Assembly (NCBI GenBank): GCA_029624815.1
Contig: JARSSH010000060.1
Location: 124,001-188,000, forward strand
Direction: 5' to 3'
Origin: Candidatus Competibacter sp.
Lineage (GTDB): Bacteria; Pseudomonadota; Gammaproteobacteria; Competibacterales; Competibacteraceae
DNA: 64,000 nucleotides
Of the stretch, positions 9,746-18,966 are shown piece after piece. A program made the translations under genes and the position numbers. The number at the start of each line of letters is the position of its first letter. The stretch's first letter is position 1. The notes beneath the pieces were generated by a model. The model was not told the origin of the DNA. It ran no database searches and saw only the letters and a program-made list of their open reading frames with translations.

Positions 9746-10666
9746 ATGGCGCGCATTCTGATCGCCGGCTGCGGCGATATCGGTACAACGCTGGGCCTGA
9801 GCTTGCACGCCGCCGGACATCGGGTGTGGGGGATGAAACGCCACCCTGACGATTTGCCGTCGGGACTCCAGCCATTGGCCGCCGACCTCGCCGACCCGGC
9901 GACCCTGACCGCGCTGCCGCCGGCCCTGGATTACCTTGTCTACAGCGCCGCCGCCGCTGGTTTCAGCGAAGCCTCGTATCAAGCGGCTTATGTCACCGGG
10001 ATCCACAATCTGCTGAGCGCCTTGCGTCAGGCCGGACAACGGCCCAAGCGCGTGCTGTTGACCTCCAGCACCTCGGTTTACGCGCAGCATCGGGGTGAGT
10101 GGGTGGACGAGGATTCGCCGGCCGTCGCTGAAGGCTTCCCAGGCCGTTGCATCCGCGCGGGCGAACAACTGCTATGGGATAGTGCTTGGCCGGCGGTGGT
10201 GGTCCGCTTCGGCGGGATCTACGGTCCCGGTCGTACCCGCCTGATCGACAGCGTCCGCGATGGGATCGCCACCCATTCCGCCGGACCGCCGGTGTTCACC
10301 AATCGCATCCATCGCGACGACTGCGCCCGGGTGCTCGAACATCTGCTGTTTCTGCCGAATCCGGCGCCGTTGTACCTTGCCGTCGACGACGACCCGGCGC
10401 CATTGACCGAAGTGCTCGACTGGCTAGCGGTCCAACTCGGCGTGCCGGAACCGCCAACGGCGGCCGATCCTCCACTGAAGCCGGGTTCCGGAAACCGGCC
10501 CAACCTCGCGTTGCGCCAGCGCGCCAGCAAACGCTGCCGCAACGCCCGGCTGCGGGCCAGCGGCTTCCGGTTTCGCTATCCGAGCTACCGGGACGGTTAC
10601 GGCGCCCTGCTGCGCGCGGCGGCGGCCCGTCCGTCCGATCAGAATGTCGCGTCGGCGAAATCGTAG
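9746..10666 (+). CDS. NAD(P)-dependent epimerase/reductase, YeeZ-like extended SDR
   Basis: A 306-residue extended short-chain dehydrogenase. The Rossmann glycine motif is in MARILIAGCGDIGTTLGL. The active-site region has LLTSSTSVYAQHRGEWVDE, where the usual YxxxK is atypical. I chose the ATG at the MARIL methionine because GGGGAG precedes it by six bases; an upstream ATG in frame lacks this. The family (E. coli YeeZ) has no firm substrate. The gene overlaps the 3' end of the convergent two-receiver gene by 28 bases. Confidence 0.8.
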   Translation: MARILIAGCGDIGTTLGLSLHAAGHRVWGMKRHPDDLPSGLQPLAADLADPATLTALPPALDYLVYSAAAAGFSEASYQAAYVTGIHNLLSALRQAGQRPKRVLLTSSTSVYAQHRGEWVDEDSPAVAEGFPGRCIRAGEQLLWDSAWPAVVVRFGGIYGPGRTRLIDSVRDGIATHSAGPPVFTNRIHRDDCARVLEHLLFLPNPAPLYLAVDDDPAPLTEVLDWLAVQLGVPEPPTAADPPLKPGSGNRPNLALRQRASKRCRNARLRASGFRFRYPSYRDGYGALLRAAAARPSDQNVASAKS

Positions 10667-13050
10667 CTCATCTCGCGGTCGGGGCGCTGCAGGAAAAAGC
10701 CCTGAATCAGATCGACGCCCAGCGACCACAGAATCGGCATGGTTTTCACATCCTCCACCCCGCCGACCACGGTGGCCGCGCCCAGTACTTCCAACTCCTC
10801 CACCAATGCCCGAAGCTGCGCCTGTTTCTTGGTGTCCTTGGCCAAGCCGTTGACAAAATGCATGTCCAGCTTAACGTAGTCGGCGCCCAGATTCTTGAGC
10901 AGCCCCAGCGAATCCGTTCCCCGGCCAAAGCGGTCCAGGCAGAATCCGCAACCCAGCAGCTTGATGCCGCCCAGAAAACCGAACATGTCGCGCAGGCTGC
11001 GTTCGGCGGTCGATTCGGCCACCGCGAAAACGAGGCGTTGCGCCTCGACGCCAGTCTGTTCCAGTCGCTCCCGCAACCAGCCGCCGAGCGTCCGATCCTG
11101 CATCGTGATTGGCAGGATTTTGATAAACAGCACGGTCGTTTGCTGCCGATGTTGCAGCATTTCCAGGGCGTGATCGATAATCCAGCGATCCAGCGCTTGA
11201 CCTATTTTATGGTTGTGCACCACGCCGAACACGCTTCCCGGCACCACTTCCTGCCCCTCGCTGTCGCGCAGGCGCAGTAACACTTCGTAGCGCTCGTTGG
11301 TGTCGCCGCGCATGCTGATGATAGGTTGAAACAGCAGCCAGAGCCGTTCGTGCTCGATGATTTCCTCGACCTGCTGGAGCATTCGCATCCGCGACGAAGC
11401 TTCGTGATCGTGCTTGGCTACGCTGGGATCCTGCTGCACATACAGGCGCTCGCCCTTGGTCTCTCGCGCCAGACCGCAGGCCGAATCGGCGCGTTGGATC
11501 AGCATCAGATGGTCCAGACTGCGGTCGGTGGCCATTGCCACGCCGATGCTGGTTCGTAGCAATAGCGCGTGCTCGCCGACCTTGTAGAATCCGGTTTCCA
11601 GCGTGTCGCGAATGCGTCGGACCAAATTGAGCAGCGGTTCGCCGAGCAGATTGGGAATCAGCACCGCCAGAATGGCGTCGCTGAATCGCGCCGCCTGCTG
11701 TTCGTGGGTCAGCAGTTGCCGCAAGCGGCTGGCTGCCTGTCCGACCACTTCGTCGGCGGTCGCCACCCCAGCGGAATCGCGAATGGAGCGCAGGTTGTCC
11801 ATCATCACGAATACCAGCGCCAGCGATTGCGTCCGCAGGCCCAGGGTCTCGGTCGCCCGCTCCAGTAGATTCAGGAACCGCTGGCGGTTGAACAGGCCAC
11901 TGACCGCATCGTTATCGGTCAGCAGGTTCAGCTTGACGCGGGTGGCCCGTGCTCGATGCAATCGCTGCTTGACTTCCCAGCACAGATAACCGAGCGGTAC
12001 CGGCTTGGCCAGCAGGCTGGCGCCCGGGGCATCCAGATTCATCAGGTAATGGGCCGTGTCCGCCGGAAAGCACAGCAGGATCATCGGCAAAATGTCGAAT
12101 TCCCGGTGTTGAGCGATCACCTGCGCCAGTTCGGAGCCGCTGGTTTCCTTGATATCCAAGTCGATCAGTAAGAGATCTGGCCGGAAGTGCTGGATTTCCT
12201 GGAGGATTTGCAATGGCTGGATCACAACCCGTGGCGTGATGCCCTGTTCCTCCAGCGCGCCCACCATCTCCCAGGCTTCGGCGGGCCGGTCGTTGACGAT
12301 CAGAACCCGGAAGTAGCCCTGCGCGGTCTGAGGCAGCAACTGTTCCCGCAGCACTCCGAGAACCTCGTCGCTGTCGTAGGGCTTGTTGAAATACGCGGCG
12401 CCGCCGGCCCGGATCGCATCCAGGCGCGCGGCCATATCGTTGCGCTCGGCCAGAAACAAAATCGGCATCCGCAGCCGGATCTGGCCGCGCAGCGTCGCGA
12501 TCAGCTTGACCACCGTCTCCGACCCCTCGGGGAAATCCACATCCACGATGACGGCGCCGGGTATGCGTTCCTGCAGGCGCTGTTCGGCTTCGGCCAGACT
12601 GGTTATTTTCCGTACCCGGTACGCGGAATCCTCAAGCCTGGCCACCAAATGAGGGTTTTCATCCGGTGCGATGACGAAAATTTCCGGTTGTGGCGCTAGC
12701 AGAGGGCGGGTGCGCGGGTCTTCGCCCGCTCCGGGGGTATGTTCCGTCGCCAGCAGATAACGCAGGGCGTCGAGCAACGCCCTCAGCCGCTGCCGCTCCG
12801 TCTCATGGGGAGGAGCGCCGGTGCTGGCGCAAATCTTGACGTGGTGTTCCAGTTGCGCGGCCAGGTTGATCAGGCGATTGTCCTCGCTGGCTTGCGCGCT
12901 CTGCAGCATTTCCTGCGCCAAGCGCGCCAGCATGGCGAACGACTTGGGATTCCATTTGACGTAGTACAGCTTTTGCCACAAATCTTCGGTCAATTTCAGG
13001 TGATTGACCAACTTGAGGCGCTGGCTGTCCCGATCTTTAGCCTGATTCAT
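10639..13050 (-). CDS. Two-receiver protein with degenerate GGDEF and EAL domains
   Basis: An 803-residue cytoplasmic regulator. Order: a helical N-terminus (1-120), receiver 1 (about 123-240, IVDVDFPEG, lysine in FNKPYD), receiver 2 (about 248-365, LLIDLDIKE, lysine in LLAKPVP), a GGDEF fold (about 378-535) and an EAL fold (about 555-800). The diguanylate cyclase signature is replaced (RFSDAILAVL where R.GGDEF is expected) and the EAL motif reads YEVLLRLRD. It is probably a catalytically dead c-di-GMP-related signalling hub rather than an enzyme. I chose the ATG giving MNQAKDRDSQ because GGGAG lies seven bases upstream. The E. coli LapD/YciR logic cannot be assigned without partners. Confidence 0.85.
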   Translation of the reverse strand: MNQAKDRDSQRLKLVNHLKLTEDLWQKLYYVKWNPKSFAMLARLAQEMLQSAQASEDNRLINLAAQLEHHVKICASTGAPPHETERQRLRALLDALRYLLATEHTPGAGEDPRTRPLLAPQPEIFVIAPDENPHLVARLEDSAYRVRKITSLAEAEQRLQERIPGAVIVDVDFPEGSETVVKLIATLRGQIRLRMPILFLAERNDMAARLDAIRAGGAAYFNKPYDSDEVLGVLREQLLPQTAQGYFRVLIVNDRPAEAWEMVGALEEQGITPRVVIQPLQILQEIQHFRPDLLLIDLDIKETSGSELAQVIAQHREFDILPMILLCFPADTAHYLMNLDAPGASLLAKPVPLGYLCWEVKQRLHRARATRVKLNLLTDNDAVSGLFNRQRFLNLLERATETLGLRTQSLALVFVMMDNLRSIRDSAGVATADEVVGQAASRLRQLLTHEQQAARFSDAILAVLIPNLLGEPLLNLVRRIRDTLETGFYKVGEHALLLRTSIGVAMATDRSLDHLMLIQRADSACGLARETKGERLYVQQDPSVAKHDHEASSRMRMLQQVEEIIEHERLWLLFQPIISMRGDTNERYEVLLRLRDSEGQEVVPGSVFGVVHNHKIGQALDRWIIDHALEMLQHRQQTTVLFIKILPITMQDRTLGGWLRERLEQTGVEAQRLVFAVAESTAERSLRDMFGFLGGIKLLGCGFCLDRFGRGTDSLGLLKNLGADYVKLDMHFVNGLAKDTKKQAQLRALVEELEVLGAATVVGGVEDVKTMPILWSLGVDLIQGFFLQRPDREMSYDFADATF

Positions 13051-13178
13051 GGCGGATCTCCCTAATTCCAATAACGATTCCGAATCGGGTCATCGAAGGT
13101 GCTTTTATGGGGACGCTTGCCTTTCGTATCGCGCCGCCGACGGTTGGTTTTGCCCCGCGCCGCCGGTGGCGCGAGCCG

Positions 13179-15026
13179 TCAACGCTCGATTTGGCCGACA
13201 TCCCGCACCGCGCCACGGGCGGCGCTGGTGGTCATGGCGGCGTAGGCGCGCAGCGCGGCGGATACCGGTCGTTGGCGCTCGGCCGGTTTCCAAGCCGCCG
13301 CGCCGCGCGCTTGCATCGCCGCCCGTCGCCGCTCCAGTTCCCCGTCGCCGACCGCCAGGCGGATGCGGCGGCTGGGGATGTCGATCTCGATGACATCCCC
13401 TTCTTCCACCAAAGCGATCATCCCCCCTTCGGCCGCTTCGGGAGAGACATGGCCGATGGACAAGCCGGAGGTGCCGCCGGAGAAGCGGCCGTCGGTGATC
13501 AGCGCGCAGACCTTGCCCAGCCCCTTGGATTTCAGATAGCTGGTTGGATAGAGCATTTCCTGCATGCCGGGGCCGCCGCGCGGACCCTCGTAACGGATCA
13601 GCACCACGTCGCCCGCCTGAATTCGCCCGTCCAGAATCGCCGCCACCGCGTCTTCCTGGCTTTCCAGCACTCGCGCCGGTCCCTGGAACACCAGGCTGCT
13701 CTCGTCCACTCCGGCGGTCTTGACGATGCAGCCCTCTTCGGCCAGGTTGCCGTACAGCACCGCCAGGCCGCCATCCTGCGAATAGGCGTGCGCCTTATCG
13801 CGGATGCAGCCGCTTTGCCGGTCCAGATCCAGACTGGGCCAGCGCGTATCCTGACTGAAGGCCTGCTGGGTGGGGATGCCGGCCGGACCGGCGGAGTAGC
13901 GCGTCCGCGCCTCGTCCCAGGAGGTTGGCCGGGCGATGTCCCAGCGCTCCAGGGCCTCGGCCAGCGTTGCGCTGTGAACCGTGCGGGCGTCGCGGTGCAG
14001 CAGTCCGGCGCGGTCCAGCTCGCCGAGAATGGCGATCACGCCGCCGGCCCGATGGACATCCTCCATGTGATATTGCTGGGTGGCGGGCGCGACCTTGCAC
14101 AGATTCGGCACTTGCCGCGACATCCGGTCGATGTCGCGCATGGTGAACGCCACCCCACCTTCCTGAGCCGCGGCCAGCAGGTGCAGCACGGTGTTGGTGG
14201 AGCCGCCCATGGCGATGTCGAGACTGATGGCGTTCTCGAAGGCTTCGAAGGTGGCGATGCCGCGCGGCAGCACCGAGGCGTCGCCCTGCTCGTAATAACG
14301 CCGGGTCAGCTCGACGATGCGCCGGCCGGCTTCCAGAAACAGCTCCCGGCGATCGGCGTGGGTGGCGAGCAGCGAGCCGTTGCCGGGCAGGCTCAGACCC
14401 AGAGCCTCGGTCAGGCAGTTCATGGAGTTGGCGGTGAACATGCCGGAGCAGGAGCCGCAGGTTGGGCAGGCCGAGCGTTCCATGTCCGCCACCGTAGCCT
14501 CGTCGATGCGGTCGTCGGCGGCGGCGACCATGGCGTCCACCAGATCCAGCTTGTGCGTCGCCAGTCGGGTCTTGCCCGCTTCCATCGGTCCGCCGGACAC
14601 GAAAATGGCCGGGATATTGAGCCGCATCGCCGCCATCAACATGCCGGGGGTGATCTTGTCGCAATTGGAGATGCAGACCAGGGCGTCGGCGCAGTGGGCG
14701 TTGACCATGTATTCCACCGAATCGGCGATCAGCTCGCGCGAGGGCAGCGAGTACAGCATCCCGCCGTGCCCCATGGCGATGCCGTCATCGACCGCGATGG
14801 TGTTGAATTCCTTGGCGATGCCGCCGGCCCGTTCGATCTCGCTCGCTGCCAGTTGCCCCAGATCCTTGAGGTGGACATGGCCGGGCACGAACTGGGTGAA
14901 GGAGTTGGCGACGGCGATGATCGGTTTGCCAAAGTCGCCGTCCTTGACGCCAGTGGCCCGCCACAGGGCGCGGGCACCCGCCATGTTGCGGCCGTGGGTG
15001 GTGGTGCGAGAACGATAATCGGGCAT
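13179..15026 (-). CDS. ilvD: Dihydroxy-acid dehydratase
   Basis: A 615-residue iron-sulphur enzyme catalysing dehydration of 2,3-dihydroxy acids to 2-keto acids, the third step of valine and isoleucine synthesis (also leading to leucine and pantothenate). Family motifs are [18 protein letters not shown], the cysteine-rich [20 protein letters not shown] around residue 195, and [20 protein letters not shown] near the C-terminus. Full length matches E. coli IlvD (616). It lies downstream of recB on the same strand after a 127-base gap. No other ilv gene is nearby. Confidence 0.97.
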   Translation of the reverse strand: MPDYRSRTTTHGRNMAGARALWRATGVKDGDFGKPIIAVANSFTQFVPGHVHLKDLGQLAASEIERAGGIAKEFNTIAVDDGIAMGHGGMLYSLPSRELIADSVEYMVNAHCADALVCISNCDKITPGMLMAAMRLNIPAIFVSGGPMEAGKTRLATHKLDLVDAMVAAADDRIDEATVADMERSACPTCGSCSGMFTANSMNCLTEALGLSLPGNGSLLATHADRRELFLEAGRRIVELTRRYYEQGDASVLPRGIATFEAFENAISLDIAMGGSTNTVLHLLAAAQEGGVAFTMRDIDRMSRQVPNLCKVAPATQQYHMEDVHRAGGVIAILGELDRAGLLHRDARTVHSATLAEALERWDIARPTSWDEARTRYSAGPAGIPTQQAFSQDTRWPSLDLDRQSGCIRDKAHAYSQDGGLAVLYGNLAEEGCIVKTAGVDESSLVFQGPARVLESQEDAVAAILDGRIQAGDVVLIRYEGPRGGPGMQEMLYPTSYLKSKGLGKVCALITDGRFSGGTSGLSIGHVSPEAAEGGMIALVEEGDVIEIDIPSRRIRLAVGDGELERRRAAMQARGAAAWKPAERQRPVSAALRAYAAMTTSAARGAVRDVGQIER

Positions 15027-15153
15027 GAAGGAACTCCACTAAGGCTGGAAACGGGGCCGGAGCCATCGGGAAAGACCGCCGAGTGTCTGGAAAATTCTAC
15101 GTCAATTTCCTGCTCTTGTGACGTCAATCAGCGAGCGGCGGTCCGGCAACGGG

Positions 15154-18100
15154 TCAGGTCCGAGGGGCGATGGCCGGCAGCGTCGATTGATCCGCCAAGC
15201 GGTGGTTGCCGTTGCTCGTCGCGACGGCGTTGGCGCTGGCATTGCCGGTCGCCATTAACGCATCGAGCGCCGCCACCAGCGCCGGTGTCGGCCGGTCGTG
15301 AAACACGCCGCGGTCGGATCCCGAAGCCGGATCCATGCCGCGCAGAAACAGGTAAAACACGCCGCCGAAATGCCGCTCGTAGTCATAGTCCGGCAGTCGC
15401 AACCGCAAATAGCGGTGCAGCGCCACGGTATAGATCAGGTATTGCAGCAGGTAGGTTTCGCGGGCCATGGCCTCCTCCAGGCGCTCGCGCCGGTAGGCCG
15501 CCGGCTCCGCGCCGAGCCAGTTGGATTTGTAATCCACCAGCCAGAACCGTCCCTCGGCCTCGAACACCAGGTCGATAAAGCCCTTCATGTAGCCGCGCAG
15601 AGGGCTGAACTCCAGGGTTTCGATCCTCTCCTGGAACGGACCGACGGCATAGCCGTGCCGCTCCAGCACCTGTCGGACGGCATCGGCGCGCAACTCGGCG
15701 AGCGGATAGGTGAACTCCAGTTCGTTCAGCCGCCGATCCGACGCCACGGTCGCCAGCCGCAGCCCGGCGGAATTCAAGGGCGTCGCCAGCACCCGTCGCG
15801 TCAGTTCCACCACCACCGGCGTCCATTCCGCCGCATCCAGCCCGTGGCTCTCCAATGTCCGACCGACCAGCGCCTCCAGGCGTTGGTCTTCGCTCTGGGT
15901 GAAATCCAGTCGTTCGAACAGGGCGTGCAGGCAGACCCCGGCCCGGGCGCCGCGCGGAAATTCGAAGATGCCCTTGCCGGGCGCGGCAACGGGGGTTTCC
16001 GCCACCGCTTCGGGAATCGTGGCGGTCATGTCGTAATCGGGCGCTTCGACCGCATGGCCGGCGGTCAGCGCGGTAAAGCTGCCGATCCGCCAGAACTCCG
16101 GCGGCGGTCCGGCGAACTCGCGCGCTTGCAACTCCGGCTCCGCAACGGCGGGCGGCCGATAGCGCTGGCCGGATTCCATCGGCAGCGGCCCGATGGCGAC
16201 CGTTTCGCCCGCCGCGGCGAATGCGGTTTGCAAGTCGCCGCGCAGCGCCGTCGCCGTCAAGTCCTTAAAGCGCCGCCGGGCCACTTCCAGCCGGTCCTGG
16301 GACGGTCCGACCACCGGCGGGTGGTGCAGCAGCCAGGCCGGCGGCGCGGTTTCGGCCTCCTTGATCTTGCCCCAGACCAGGGTGCAGCGTTGCTTGGCGC
16401 GGGTGAGGGCGACGTAGAACAGCCGCAGGCTCTCGGCCATTTCCTCGCGGCGGGCGTGTTGTCGGGCCGGGTGCTCTTCGTCCGCGCCGACCGCGAGGAT
16501 GGCGCGGTCCTCGTCGTTGGGATCGTGATACAACAGCAGGGCCGCGTCGCCTTTCCCGTCGGCGCGCAGGCGGCCATCCCACAGAAACGGGCAGAACACC
16601 ACCTCGTACTCCAGCCCCTTGCTTTTGTGGACGGTAACGATCCGCACCAGATTTTCATCGCTCTCCAGCCGCAACTGCTGTTCCTCGTCCCGACTGGCCG
16701 GGGCGCGGCGGCGGTCGCCCAGCCACTTGAGCAGGCCCATCATGCCGGGATGGGTCCGGTCGGCGACGTGCAGCAGTTCGGCCAGATGCAGCAGGTTGGT
16801 CAAACGCCGCTCGCCGTCGCGGAAGGCCAGCAGCCGTTGCGGCACGCCCTCGCCGGTCAGCCAGGCGCGGAAAAAGCGCATGAAGCCATGCTCGCGCCAC
16901 AACTGCCGATAGTCCTGGAACTGTTCCAGCCATTCCGTCCAGGACTGCTCCGCCTCGCGCAAGCGATGCAGATCCTCGCCGCTTAGGCCGAACAGATCGG
17001 AGGCCAGCGCCGTGCGCACCCGACCCTCGTTGCCCGGCTCCGCGATCGCCGCCAGCAGCCATTCCAGTTGCAGCGCTTCGTCGGAGGCGAACACGCTGTC
17101 GTCGGCGTGCTGGACGCTGGGCACGCCCAGCCGCAGCAATTCGTTGCGGATCAAGCGCCCCTGCCAGTGGTTGCGCACCAGCACGGCGATGTCGCCGCCG
17201 GTCAGCGGCCGGTCGCCGATATGGGCCTGATCGCGCGCGCCCAGATTCAGCAGGCGGGCGATTTCGGCGGCGGTGGCCCGCGCGGCCTGGCGGCCGGCGT
17301 CGCTCTTATCCGCCGGTTTATCGCCATTCGGTTCCAGCAGCCAAAGGTGTAGCGGCGGCTCCTGCCGTCCCTGAATCCAAAGCGGTTCCCGCTGCTTGCC
17401 GTCGGCCGGAATCGCGGGATGGAAGGGGATGCCGTCGAACAGGAACGGCTGGTTCCCGACCGCGCCGAATACGGCGTTCAGGGCGGTCAGCAGGCGTGGA
17501 TCGGAGCGCCAGTTCACGTCGAGGGTATGGCGGTTGGCGTCAGGCGTGTCGTTTCGGGCAGCCAGGTAGGCGAAGATGTCCGCGCCGCGAAAGCTGTAGA
17601 TGGCCTGTTTGGGATCGCCGACCAGGAATACCGGTTTGCCGGCGTCGGTGTAGATATCGCGGAAGATCGCGTATTGCACCGGGTCGGTGTCCTGAAATTC
17701 GTCGATCAGGGCGGCGGCGTAGCGGCGGCGCAGGGTGTCCACCAGCACCGCGCCCTGCCGGGGATGACGTAGCGCCGCGTGCAGATCGAGCAGCAGGTCG
17801 TCGTAGGATTGCAGTTGTTGCCGGCGCTTGCGGACGGCCAGTTCGGTATTGCAGTAGGCCAGCAATTTGACCGGAATTTGGTGCCGACAGTAATCCACCA
17901 GCGCCTCGCAGGCGGTTTGCAGCGTTGCGCAGGCGTCGAAAAACGGATGTTGGGGGGTCGTCTTGCCCTTGTTGGTCGAGGCGTGCAGTTTGGTGGCGGT
18001 GAATTGCGCAAACTTGTCGAACAGGACGAGCTTGGGGGTTTCCGCCGCCAGGTAGGCGTCCATCGCTTCCAGCCAGCCGGGGATGTGTTTCAAGCCATAT

Positions 18101-18918
18101 TTCTGCCGGTTGAGGCTGGATGATTCGAGTAGCAGTTTGGCGATGGCGGCGCGATCTTGCAGCCAGAGGGCGCGGGCCTGCCGGAACGCGGCGACGAAGG
18201 CGTGTTCGAGCGCCGAGCCGTCCGCCTCTCCACCGGGCGTGGTCACGCGCAGGTACGGCTTGCCCAAGTGGCGTTCGATCTGACCCAGCAGTTTGTCCGG
18301 GCTATAGCGCTTATCCAGGAAATAGTGCACCACCAGCGGCGAGCCGGCGTAAAACTCCCGCCGCCAGAAATCCTCGACGATTTCTTGCAGCAGGTCGCCG
18401 GTGTCGGCCATCAACTCGGTCTCGAACGACAGCCCGCTTTCGAAGGCGTTGTCGCCAAGCGCGCGTTTGCAGAAGCCGTGAATGGTGAAGATCGCGGCCT
18501 CGTCGAAACCGCGCACGGCGTTGCTTAGCCGGCGGATGGCGATCTCCCGGTCCGGCGACAGATCGAGCAGGCGGGTGGCGAGTTCGTCGTGCTCGGCGGC
18601 GCGGCCGCGCAGGAAGGCGGCGCGAATGGCGCTCAACCGGGCGCGGATGCGGTCGCGCAATTCCTTGGTAGCGGCGTTGGTGTAGGTCACCACCAGGATG
18701 CGGCTGACCGGAATGCCGGCCTCGACCACCAATCGCGCGTACAGCGCGGTGATGGTGTAGGTTTTACCGGTGCCGGCGCTGGCTTCGATCAGATTGAAGC
18801 CGGCCAACGGGGTGTAAAGCGGGTCCAGGCGTTGCATGTTGGATGTCGCGAACGAAAATTGCCGGGCGGCATAGCTGCTTGGGTTCCATCGCGCTCTGGT
18901 GGGGAGGCGTTGGGACAT
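15154..18918 (-). CDS. recB: Exodeoxyribonuclease V beta subunit RecB
   Basis: A UvrD-family 3'-5' helicase fused to a RecB nuclease. Motif I is LIEASAGTGKTYTITALYAR, motif II is IDEFQDTDPVQYAIF, and motif V/VI include IVTVHKSKGLEYEVVFCPF and FYVALTRAKQRC. The nuclease has FIDLVFEAEGRFWLVDYKSN near residue 1150, carrying the metal-binding D and the D-YK residues. It acts with RecC and RecD to resect double-strand breaks. The indicated start gives 1254 residues. An internal ATG at 18837 gives MQRLDPLYTPLAGFNLIE, which agrees better with the family's N-terminus. The gene is divergent from recD by 48 bases, and recC is not in the window. Confidence 0.95.
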   Translation of the reverse strand: MSQRLPTRARWNPSSYAARQFSFATSNMQRLDPLYTPLAGFNLIEASAGTGKTYTITALYARLVVEAGIPVSRILVVTYTNAATKELRDRIRARLSAIRAAFLRGRAAEHDELATRLLDLSPDREIAIRRLSNAVRGFDEAAIFTIHGFCKRALGDNAFESGLSFETELMADTGDLLQEIVEDFWRREFYAGSPLVVHYFLDKRYSPDKLLGQIERHLGKPYLRVTTPGGEADGSALEHAFVAAFRQARALWLQDRAAIAKLLLESSSLNRQKYGLKHIPGWLEAMDAYLAAETPKLVLFDKFAQFTATKLHASTNKGKTTPQHPFFDACATLQTACEALVDYCRHQIPVKLLAYCNTELAVRKRRQQLQSYDDLLLDLHAALRHPRQGAVLVDTLRRRYAAALIDEFQDTDPVQYAIFRDIYTDAGKPVFLVGDPKQAIYSFRGADIFAYLAARNDTPDANRHTLDVNWRSDPRLLTALNAVFGAVGNQPFLFDGIPFHPAIPADGKQREPLWIQGRQEPPLHLWLLEPNGDKPADKSDAGRQAARATAAEIARLLNLGARDQAHIGDRPLTGGDIAVLVRNHWQGRLIRNELLRLGVPSVQHADDSVFASDEALQLEWLLAAIAEPGNEGRVRTALASDLFGLSGEDLHRLREAEQSWTEWLEQFQDYRQLWREHGFMRFFRAWLTGEGVPQRLLAFRDGERRLTNLLHLAELLHVADRTHPGMMGLLKWLGDRRRAPASRDEEQQLRLESDENLVRIVTVHKSKGLEYEVVFCPFLWDGRLRADGKGDAALLLYHDPNDEDRAILAVGADEEHPARQHARREEMAESLRLFYVALTRAKQRCTLVWGKIKEAETAPPAWLLHHPPVVGPSQDRLEVARRRFKDLTATALRGDLQTAFAAAGETVAIGPLPMESGQRYRPPAVAEPELQAREFAGPPPEFWRIGSFTALTAGHAVEAPDYDMTATIPEAVAETPVAAPGKGIFEFPRGARAGVCLHALFERLDFTQSEDQRLEALVGRTLESHGLDAAEWTPVVVELTRRVLATPLNSAGLRLATVASDRRLNELEFTYPLAELRADAVRQVLERHGYAVGPFQERIETLEFSPLRGYMKGFIDLVFEAEGRFWLVDYKSNWLGAEPAAYRRERLEEAMARETYLLQYLIYTVALHRYLRLRLPDYDYERHFGGVFYLFLRGMDPASGSDRGVFHDRPTPALVAALDALMATGNASANAVATSNGNHRLADQSTLPAIAPRT

Positions 18919-18966
18919 GAAAAATTCTCGGGATCGGAGCCTTGGCGATGATCATCGGATCTCGAT

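Noticed and set aside
13107-15578. An 823-codon open frame on the plus strand opposite ilvD
   Set aside because: It is an antisense frame of a clearly conserved gene in GC-rich DNA; its protein has no domain pattern.
15298-16986. A 562-codon open frame opposite recB
   Set aside because: Antisense shadow of recB helicase and nuclease motifs; composition is low-complexity and Gln/Arg-rich.
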